Source: Vreelandella stevensii S18214 (GTDB lineage Bacteria > Pseudomonadota > Gammaproteobacteria > Pseudomonadales > Halomonadaceae). From it: 64,000 bases of DNA. A program made the position numbers and the translations under genes. The stretch spans positions 1 through 64,000 of the forward strand of contig NZ_AJTS01000051.1 of NCBI RefSeq assembly GCF_000275725.1. Reading direction: 5' to 3'. Positions 27,775-34,185 of the stretch are shown piece by piece (within the stretch, counting starts at the first letter, position 1; each line of letters opens with the position of its first letter). A model generated the notes under the pieces. The model searched no databases. It was not told the origin of the DNA and saw only the letters and a program-made list of their open reading frames with translations.

Positions 27775-28448
27775 TGGCCATCCTCTTCCCCAGAGATCTC
27801 CGCTACTTCACTCTCAACGGCATCAATCAGCTCTTGCATACCAAAGGGGTCTAAAGGCTCGCCATTGACAAAAAAGGTAGGTGTTTGGCGAATCTGATTG
27901 GCTCTGACATCCGCCATGTCTTGGTCAATCACCGCCTGCACCTCAGCAGAAGTCAGTTGCTCTTCGGCAGCCGCTAAATCAAGGCCTCCTTGGCTCGCGA
28001 TATCGAGGATAGCGGATTCATCAAAACTGCCATGTGAAGCCCATTGATCCTGGCGAGCCAGCAGCCTCTCCAGTACCGGTTCAAAGACGCCCTGACGACG
28101 AGCAACTTCTAATACCCGAATGGCCTTGTCCGATACGTCGCCGTGGAAAGGAGTGTAGCGCACGATGAGCCGCACTTTTTCTGGGTAGGTTTCCAGAATA
28201 CTTTTTGTCAGGGGATAGAAAGCACGGCAGGCTTCGCAAGCCGGATCGAAGAATTCCACAATCGTCACCGGCGCGTCTTCTCGTCCCAAGATGGGGGAGT
28301 GTGAGCGCACCAAGGAGTCCTCTGCCTGGACACTGCTCTCCTTTGCTGCCTGAGCTTGCATATCTAAGAGGGCAGGTTTCGATACGGCGACGATCGCAGC
28401 GGTCAGCATTAACGTACCGGCCAATATAAAAGACGCTTTTTTGAACAT
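27771..28448 (-). CDS. DsbA-family periplasmic thiol oxidoreductase
   Basis: A thioredoxin-fold protein with an N-terminal signal or anchor (residues 5-24), the active-site motif CEAC in FFDPACEACRAF, and the cis-proline loop RQTPTFFVNG near the C terminus. It resembles the DsbA/BdbD/ScsC group, some of which protect against copper and other thiol-reactive metals. It overlaps the M23 gene (ATGA), suggesting that they serve together in the envelope. The exact substrate is not evident. Confidence 0.87.
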   Translation of the reverse strand: MFKKASFILAGTLMLTAAIVAVSKPALLDMQAQAAKESSVQAEDSLVRSHSPILGREDAPVTIVEFFDPACEACRAFYPLTKSILETYPEKVRLIVRYTPFHGDVSDKAIRVLEVARRQGVFEPVLERLLARQDQWASHGSFDESAILDIASQGGLDLAAAEEQLTSAEVQAVIDQDMADVRANQIRQTPTFFVNGEPLDPFGMQELIDAVESEVAEISGEEDGQ

Positions 28449-28561
28449 GTTTCTCTCTCTTTCTCAACGATGGGGTGGAAAAGTAGGGTTGAAAAATAAG
28501 CCAATCGCTATGGGAGTAAGCCGCTCGCTACCTACCTGAGCCGGGAGTCGGCCTCGGTCTA

Positions 28562-29476
28562 TCACTCGTGCCCATATAGATTGGCATTTTGATGCGCGTG
28601 GTCACTATGCTCAAACTCTAGGCTGGAATGAGCAATACTGAAGCGCATTTTAAGCTGCTCCTTGATCTCTGCTTTGACGGATTCAAGCTGCTGCCAGCCG
28701 GTTTCTGTCAGAACCACGTGGCAGTCAAGGGCTGCCATGTTTTCCTGCATCTGCCATAGATGCACATGGTGAATATCCTGGACTCCCTCGATATCTCGTA
28801 CGGTCTCAACGACTGCCTGCCCGTCAATGTCCGGGGGAGATCCCAGCATTAGCGTACGGATAGGGCCGCCAATTTCAGAGAAGGCTAGGTAAAGAATATA
28901 TAGCGCAATCCCTATCGTGATCGCGGGGTCCACCCAGCGCATGTCGTACAGTAAAATAAGCGAACCACCGATAATCACGGCGATGGAGGCAAACGCATCC
29001 GATAAGTTATGCAGAAAAAGGGCGCGGATATTGACACTCTCTTTTTGCATTGACCACGTGAGCATGGCGGTAAGGGCATCGACGACGAGCGCGACGCCAC
29101 CAATAATCACGATCGTCCATCCCTCTATCTCAGGGGGATCGACCATCCGCATAGCGCCTTCGTAAATCAGGTAGACACCGACAATAATGAGGGTGGTGTA
29201 ATTGATGAGTGCTGCCACTATCTCGATGCGGCCATAGCCAAAGGTCATATGCGCATCGGCAGGCCGTCTGGCGATTTTACGAGCAGCAAAGGCAATGACT
29301 AATGCTGCCATGTCAGAAAAGTTATGTAACGCATCAGCGATCAGCGATAGGCTCCCCGCCATAATGCCACCGACGATTTGAGCGATGGTTAAGAGCCCAT
29401 TGGCCCAAATGGAGATGCTGACGCGCCGGTCGCCAGAGGCAGGATCAATGTGGGGATGATCATGATGATGTCCCAT
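28562..29476 (-). CDS. Cation diffusion facilitator (CzcD/ZitB-type metal exporter)
   Basis: Six membrane helices followed by a C-terminal cytoplasmic metal-sensing domain (IEGVQDIHHVHLWQMQENMAALDCHVVL). The transport-site motifs are visible: SLIADALHNFSD in helix 2 and LFLHNLSDAFAS in helix 5, giving the HD-HD zinc site. It exports Zn, Cd or related ions in exchange for protons. The His-rich N terminus (MGHHHDHPHIDP) may bind metal. A promoter resembling that of cadA lies upstream. Confidence 0.92.
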   Translation of the reverse strand: MGHHHDHPHIDPASGDRRVSISIWANGLLTIAQIVGGIMAGSLSLIADALHNFSDMAALVIAFAARKIARRPADAHMTFGYGRIEIVAALINYTTLIIVGVYLIYEGAMRMVDPPEIEGWTIVIIGGVALVVDALTAMLTWSMQKESVNIRALFLHNLSDAFASIAVIIGGSLILLYDMRWVDPAITIGIALYILYLAFSEIGGPIRTLMLGSPPDIDGQAVVETVRDIEGVQDIHHVHLWQMQENMAALDCHVVLTETGWQQLESVKAEIKEQLKMRFSIAHSSLEFEHSDHAHQNANLYGHE

Positions 29477-29509
29477 CTGTTACCTTCTCTCGAATTATCT
29501 GTTCTTGGT

Positions 29510-29538
29510 ACTATAAAACCTCTAGCCTAAAGCTTCAA
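29510..29538 (-). promoter_or_regulatory. Putative metal-regulated promoter of the CDF gene
   Basis: TTGAAG (29533-29538) and TATAGT (29510-29515) are 17 bases apart on the minus strand. The spacer contains CTTTAG-G-CTAGAG and the same flanks (TTGAAGCT ... AGGTTT) as the cadA promoter, so control by the same MerR protein is plausible. The shorter spacer argues for different behaviour. Confidence 0.45.
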
Positions 29539-29678
29539 CCCTTGAGCATTATCTATTTGCATCGCTGGATTGGGAAGCACGTCCCTAGCTACCAAGGAGC
29601 CTTTGTGTGCTGGGCCGAAGGTGATCATGTTTTAGGTGCGGGGCTCAATCCACTTCAACCGGTAACGTCCAATCCACC

Positions 29679-30599
29679 ATGGGTAGATTCATTTATTTTG
29701 TCGAGGCGCACCTTGTCTGGTTTGTAATCGTCGTCGCGGGGGGAGGCTTACTCTTTCCGGCCACCGGAATAATGCTTAAGTTCGCGATTGGGCCATTACT
29801 GGCATTACTGATGTTGATTATCAGCCTCACATTCGATGCGCATGCAGTGCGCATCGTGTTCCGAAAGCCGTCACGGCAGTTGTTGGCATTGGGGCTGGTC
29901 TATGGGCCTATGTCGATTGCCGGGTGGCTAACGGGCCGTCTATTTTTTGGAAGCGGCCCGCTGGCTGCTGGCCAAACCTTGCTCGGCACGCTGCCGACAG
30001 ATGTGTCTTCTCCTCTTTTGGTACTGATGGCGAAAGGCAATGTGGCGCTTGCCGCTGTTTTCAACGCAGTCAACACCGCGTTATGTCCGTTTATTGTTCC
30101 CTTCCTGTTTTTATGGCTCACCGGCCTTCAGTTAGACGTGCCGCTTGGATCAATTATTCTTGAATTAACACTAATCGTGCTTCTTCCTACCGTGATTGGG
30201 GTCAGCTTGCGTACAAGGTTCTCGGCTTTCTTTGCACGGCATGATTCAGCGTATGCAGGGATAGGGTCGATTCTGTATCTGCTGATCCTACTCGCCGTGG
30301 TCGGGCCGAATGCCACCACGATCATTGGCTATGGCTGGTATGCGTTTGTGATTGCGGGCGCGGCCCTGTGCCTCAATTTGATTGGGTACCTGGTAGGTAT
30401 GTCCTCACGGTTACTCACCTCTGATCGCAAAGAGGTGATTACCTATCTTTTCACGGTCAGTAAAAAGGAATTCAGCATCGCTGCAGCGTTTGTCGCTGTT
30501 TCCGGCTTGCCATCAGAGATCGCGATTCCAGCCGCTTTTTTTGCCGTGATTCAAATGATCACTTCGCCCATCGCAGCGAAGATCCTCGCCCGCCACTGA
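29679..30599 (+). CDS. BASS-type (bile acid:Na symporter family) membrane transporter
   Basis: A 306-residue protein with about ten hydrophobic helices and the family pattern GLVYGPMSIAGWLTGRLF, TLPTDVSSPLLVLMAKGN and SKKEFSIAAAF. Members carry organic anions with sodium, and the related ACR3 branch exports arsenite. No substrate can be read from the sequence. It is the only forward-strand cargo gene besides merR and is followed by a clear hairpin. Bases 29542-29678 hold no recognisable gene. Confidence 0.75.
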   Translation: MGRFIYFVEAHLVWFVIVVAGGGLLFPATGIMLKFAIGPLLALLMLIISLTFDAHAVRIVFRKPSRQLLALGLVYGPMSIAGWLTGRLFFGSGPLAAGQTLLGTLPTDVSSPLLVLMAKGNVALAAVFNAVNTALCPFIVPFLFLWLTGLQLDVPLGSIILELTLIVLLPTVIGVSLRTRFSAFFARHDSAYAGIGSILYLLILLAVVGPNATTIIGYGWYAFVIAGAALCLNLIGYLVGMSSRLLTSDRKEVITYLFTVSKKEFSIAAAFVAVSGLPSEIAIPAAFFAVIQMITSPIAAKILARH

Positions 30600-30627
30600 A
30601 GGGATGGCCGTATCGGCTCTTCGTCAG

Positions 30628-30664
30628 AAGAGCAACCTGCACACGGGGTGTACAGGTTGCTCTT
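30628..30664. terminator. Strong hairpin between the BASS gene and the TnsE-like gene
   Basis: AAGAGCAACCTG and CAGGTTGCTCTT form a perfect 12-bp stem around a 13-base loop, between two convergent genes. It probably stops transcription in both directions and isolates the transposon end. Confidence 0.75.
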
Positions 30665-30709
30665 AGCGACAAAACAGACACCGCTACTCATAAAGGTGGC
30701 AAATAGTAC

Positions 30710-32479
30710 CTATGCTAAGTCACTGCGACCAATACTGACCTTGCTAAAAGCATTTAACACAGAGGCTTCGCAGGGTATCTGTTCCTTTTTGGATTTAGGG
30801 TGCTTGAACGTATCGGCGAATCCTGGGCAGTGACCAACTAGTTTTTGGACAACACCTTCTACGTGCCGCACGTTAGACAGCACTTGGCGTAACCACTGCT
30901 CGAAGCTGCCTTGGTGGCTCAGCGTGAAGACTAAACCTTTATAGGAAGGAGGCTTGGATGCCTCCTCGCTACCGCCAGCTCTGGGTTTTGGAGGGCGTCG
31001 TTGGATCTCCATGAGATAGAGCGTTTGATCTAACAGATGCACCCGAACGACGAGCACCCCGCGAGGTACCTTGGTCTGAGTATCAATGTAAACCCAATTA
31101 GCGACTGACGTTTCCACCTCCTCGTCTATTTCGAAAGGTTCGAGGCTGATCAACCGAGGGTCGGGGGAAGTGCTAAAGCCGTCTTCAAAGGTAAACCAGC
31201 TAACGCCACGAATCGTTTCGGGATAGGCCGATTGCAAATAGAGAAGCGCATTCCACATATCACGTAGAAAGCCCTGTGATTCCAGTGTAATAGGAGCATG
31301 AATAGAGGCCTGTCCGACCCCTTTTCCTGATCCATGCGGCTCCCCAGTGGAGAAAATAGTTTCGTCACCCGGAACGGGGACGCCTCGTGTATCGGGCACA
31401 TTTTTTCGAGTATATCGTTTATCCAAGACGGCGCGAGGCTTACCTAAAATAACGAATTCGTCCTCAGGAAGGTCTAGCCAAGAAGAGCCATGGTCGGGCT
31501 CTTCATCATCCGTCAGGTCAATGACATCGGGGATGTCTTGAAGCTGATGATAGGGAAATTGAGTGGGAGCATCATCGCCATCGGTGGCTGGTACTGTCGT
31601 TGACTTCTCTCTTTCGCGGTGGATCGTGGCACCATCGGGCTGCGTACAGCCTAATATCTGCAAGCCTAGGAATGTGTTGCCACCATCAATTGGAACGCCA
31701 GAAACAGAGATTTCCCCGCTGCCTTGAAACCATGGGGTGGCTTTTAAAAGCATCTCATCTGGCGTGGAGCTGGTTTCAAATTGTGAATATATATATTTTG
31801 CAGCGCGCTTGGCATACGGATCGTACAACATATGCGCGAGCAAAATGGCATCGTGTTTATGAACATGATAGGTAAATTTGACAGGCCACGTACCTGGGGA
31901 TGCAGGCGCATCAAGCTGTCGATAAAGACGTTTTTTGACTTCTTCCCAAGGGTAAGTGGCGAGCACTCGCTTGATTTCAGAAGATCGGCCGTAAACGCGA
32001 ATAAAAAATTCTGTGCAAGGGATGAGCAAGTGTTTGCCATCTGGAAGGTCAAATTCAATCAGGTATGTTTTGTGCTGATTTTTCTGGGGTAAGTAGTTCG
32101 AGTCATGAAAAGCGGTATAGAGGCTTCGTCCTGATTGTCGTAAATCATCTAAGGTGACAATTCGCCAGCCGCCTGGAGAAAAAGAAACGGAGAATTTTCT
32201 TTCCTCGTAGGCAATACGCGAGCTACTCACGCCCTTTTCCCATACTGACCCTATTCTCAATAGCCCAAGATGCGTTAAGACAGTCTCACGTCTCATCACG
32301 CCTCCTAAGTTATTTTCATGGTCGATGGTTCTTAAGAAGATATGGATTTTAGGGACGCTTCGTAAGCGATTGTTCTTAAATATAGGCCCGTACCACCAAA
32401 CGACCAAGCGCTCTGCCTCGTTTTTTAGGGTGCCATCATGGAAGCTAAAGGTTCTGGATTGTTTAAGAGAAACGGTCAC
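30710..32479 (-). CDS. tnsE: TnsE-like target-selection protein of the Tn7-like element
   Basis: A 589-residue protein that I match to TnsE by segment order: an N-terminal half with LVVWWYGPIF, a central IDGGNTFLGLQILG segment, an acidic linker, then a C-terminal domain (about 400-560) with GFLRDMWNALLYLQ and WVYIDTQTKVPRGVLVVRVHLLDQTLYLMEIQ (read as a family pattern). In Tn7, TnsE directs insertion to conjugating plasmids and replicating DNA by binding the sliding clamp. Here the gene sits alone at the right end, read inward, far from tnsABC. The assignment comes from memory of the family and needs a profile search. Confidence 0.62.
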   Translation of the reverse strand: MTVSLKQSRTFSFHDGTLKNEAERLVVWWYGPIFKNNRLRSVPKIHIFLRTIDHENNLGGVMRRETVLTHLGLLRIGSVWEKGVSSSRIAYEERKFSVSFSPGGWRIVTLDDLRQSGRSLYTAFHDSNYLPQKNQHKTYLIEFDLPDGKHLLIPCTEFFIRVYGRSSEIKRVLATYPWEEVKKRLYRQLDAPASPGTWPVKFTYHVHKHDAILLAHMLYDPYAKRAAKYIYSQFETSSTPDEMLLKATPWFQGSGEISVSGVPIDGGNTFLGLQILGCTQPDGATIHREREKSTTVPATDGDDAPTQFPYHQLQDIPDVIDLTDDEEPDHGSSWLDLPEDEFVILGKPRAVLDKRYTRKNVPDTRGVPVPGDETIFSTGEPHGSGKGVGQASIHAPITLESQGFLRDMWNALLYLQSAYPETIRGVSWFTFEDGFSTSPDPRLISLEPFEIDEEVETSVANWVYIDTQTKVPRGVLVVRVHLLDQTLYLMEIQRRPPKPRAGGSEEASKPPSYKGLVFTLSHQGSFEQWLRQVLSNVRHVEGVVQKLVGHCPGFADTFKHPKSKKEQIPCEASVLNAFSKVSIGRSDLA

Positions 32480-32488
32480 AAAGGCGCA

Positions 32489-32559
32489 CTCTATGTAAAC
32501 TCAACATAGAGATTGTCGCAGCAATTATTGTTTAGTCGCAACAATTGTTGGAAATGACA
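32489..32559 (-). repeat. Right transposon end with two TnsB-type repeats
   Basis: Read from the outside: TGTCATTTCC, then AACAATTGTTGCGAC (32549-32535) and AATAATTGCTGCGAC (32529-32515), inverse to the left-end repeats. An 8-bp hairpin (CTCTATGT with ACATAGAG, 32489-32511) lies just inside. The short right end and longer left end show the usual asymmetry. Confidence 0.88.
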
Positions 32560-32564
32560 CTGCT
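32560..32564. repeat. Right 5-bp target duplication (CTGCT)
   Basis: Exact copy of 13741-13745, placed directly after the terminal TGACA of the transposon. Confidence 0.92.
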
Positions 32565-32781
32565 TGCGGCCTATCAGGACCGAGCGCCGGAGTTGGTGCG
32601 GCACGCGCAACGTCAGAAGCGACACCGCCGGCTGATATTCCCGTTCTATAGCCTGCAGCGGGGCTGGCAACGGCTGTTTGCTCAAGGCCGAAGTGTTTTC
32701 TATCCCCTCTGGAGAAGAGCGCCAGACGCCGAGGCACGAATACCAGACTTGTTCACCTCCTCAGGAGGACTATGCCGATGA
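32565..32781 (+). pseudogene. IS4-family transposase, 3' part
   Basis: This continues the frame cut at 13745: the joined codons read ...WALLAAYQDRAPELV... and end at TGA 32779-32781. The 72 residues are the basic C terminus of the transposase. It has no start or ribosome site of its own. Confidence 0.9.
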
Positions 32782-32807
32782 CACGCCGGAAAATGGGGAG
32801 ACCCTAG
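32565..32807 (+). mobile_element. IS4-family insertion sequence, right part
   Basis: Remainder of the element at 12564-13745. It ends GGGGAGACCCTAG, the inverse of the left end, and is followed by the 9-bp duplication. Confidence 0.88.
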
Positions 32808-32816
32808 ACCTTAGGC
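32808..32816. repeat. Right 9-bp target duplication of the IS4 element
   Basis: ACCTTAGGC, identical to 12555-12563. Both copies survive although 20 kb now lie between them. Confidence 0.85.
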
Positions 32817-32925
32817 CTCTTGACCTCTGTGCTGCCCCAAGGTTTTAGACTTTTAATCTATCGTGACGATAGCGTCCTGCCTGACAGAGGCAGGCAAAGC
32901 CAATCAGCCATTGAGGAGCACACTG

Positions 32926-33348
32926 ATGTCCAACGTTTGCCAAAGTGTCACCCAGAGCCTTCTACCCGCCATGCGCAGGCCGTACTGGGTAGGTGCCATG
33001 ATGCTCGCAGGGGCGCTGATCGCGCCGCTCAGCCATGCGCATCATCACTCATCAGACAGCGACGCCCATGGGCAGGCCGCATCACCTTCAGAGAATCCGG
33101 CCGTCGCCGCTTTTCAGGCGGCCAATGACCGTATGCATGAAGATATGAACATGGCCTTCAGCGGAGACCCCGACGTGGACTTTGCCAAGGGCATGATTCC
33201 GCACCATGAAGGCGCCATTGCGATGGCCGAGATCGTGCTCGAATATGGCGATGACCCAGAGATTCGCCAGCTCGCCGAGGAGATTATCGCGGCTCAAGAG
33301 AGTGAAATTGCGTTTCTGCGCGAGTGGCTCGAGCGTCAGGAACATTAA
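32926..33348 (+). CDS. Secreted DUF305 protein
   Basis: A 140-residue exported protein: signal peptide to about residue 39 ([16 protein letters not shown]), a His-rich stretch, then a DUF305 domain with the conserved [15 protein letters not shown] motif, probably a helical bundle that binds metal through His and Met residues. GAGGAG stands before the ATG at 32926; a longer frame from 32863 would lack the signal-peptide layout. DUF305 genes often accompany copper or other metal genes, but its function is not established. Upstream, CTATCGT-G-ACGATAG (32858-32872) is a possible operator. Confidence 0.82.
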   Translation: MSNVCQSVTQSLLPAMRRPYWVGAMMLAGALIAPLSHAHHHSSDSDAHGQAASPSENPAVAAFQAANDRMHEDMNMAFSGDPDVDFAKGMIPHHEGAIAMAEIVLEYGDDPEIRQLAEEIIAAQESEIAFLREWLERQEH

Positions 33349-33436
33349 CGTCACCTTGCCCGCATAATCCGCTACGCACCGGCCGCAACAGTGATATTCT
33401 GCCCGCCTCTTCAGGGTTGCATCAAAGGAGCGCCGC

Positions 33437-34171
33437 GTGTCGGGGGTAATTTACGGGTTGGATTTGGCGGGGGTGATCGTGTTTGCCCTGTCGGGAGTCA
33501 TTTTGGCCTGCCGTTCGCGGATGGACCCGTTTGGCATGCTGGTGCTGGCGGCGGTGACCGGGATCGGCGGCGGCACCTTGAGGGATCTGGTGCTGGGTGT
33601 CCGGCCGGTGTTCTGGGTCACCGACCCCACGTATCTGTGGGTCATCCTCGCCACGGTGGGCGTGTCGTTGGTGGGATTTCACTATATCCATCGTCTGTCT
33701 CGGGGGTTTTTACCCATCGCGGATGCCTTCGGCCTGGCGCTGTTTACCGTGATCGGTACCCACAAGGCGCTGCTGCTGGGCACGTCGGGGGTGGTGGCGG
33801 TACTCATGGGCATGATGACCGGCGTGGCGGGAGGCATGATTCGTGACGTGTTGGCCCAGCGGGTGCCCATGGTGCTGCGCGAAGAGATCTATGCCACCGC
33901 CGCCATGGCGGGCGGGATCGTCTATGTGGTGCTCCAATCCTTGCAGGCACCGCTGACGCTTGCCATTGCGGCTGCCTTGAGTGTCACCCTGGGGCTGCGC
34001 TTGGCGGCGATTCACTGGCACCTGGCGCTGCCGGTGTTTGCCTGGGTGACCGTGCCGCCCAAACACGACGAAGCCGACGACACGACAGAGCCACACACCA
34101 CCTCGCTCTCGACGCCCCAGAAGGCCAAGGAGCGGGTGCGCATGATTCGCCGCGAGCGTCGTCGTCGCTAA
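33437..34171 (+). CDS. TRIC/YicG-family (UPF0126) membrane channel
   Basis: Seven hydrophobic helices arranged as two repeats, each with the Gly-rich motif GIGGGTLRDLVLG (first) and GVAGGMIRDVLAQ (second), define the bacterial TRIC family of trimeric cation channels. Starts at GTG with AAAGGAG upstream. The C-terminal 40 residues are charged and cytoplasmic. Ions and regulation are not known here. It converges with the AsmA-like gene. Confidence 0.88.
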   Translation: MSGVIYGLDLAGVIVFALSGVILACRSRMDPFGMLVLAAVTGIGGGTLRDLVLGVRPVFWVTDPTYLWVILATVGVSLVGFHYIHRLSRGFLPIADAFGLALFTVIGTHKALLLGTSGVVAVLMGMMTGVAGGMIRDVLAQRVPMVLREEIYATAAMAGGIVYVVLQSLQAPLTLAIAAALSVTLGLRLAAIHWHLALPVFAWVTVPPKHDEADDTTEPHTTSLSTPQKAKERVRMIRRERRRR

Positions 34172-34185
34172 GCGCCTGCCGGTAC

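Larger units (their letters stand above)
13746..32559 (+). mobile_element. Tn7-like transposon with metal-resistance cargo (18.8 kb)
   Basis: The ends are TGTCATTTTCAGC on the left and its near inverse on the right, both followed inward by repeated 15-bp TnsB-type sites ending in GCGAC. A 5-bp duplication flanks the element. Genes in order: tnsA, tnsB, tnsC, tniQ and a zinc-ribbon protein at the left; metal-resistance and envelope cargo in the middle; a TnsE-like gene at the right. Base composition is visibly poorer in G and C than the flanks, which supports acquisition. tnsA has an in-frame stop and tnsC a frameshift, so autonomous movement is doubtful now. Confidence 0.93.

Noticed and set aside
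32820-33128. A forward frame overlapping the DUF305 gene
   Set aside because: The DUF305 frame has the signal peptide and the conserved motif; the other is a shadow.
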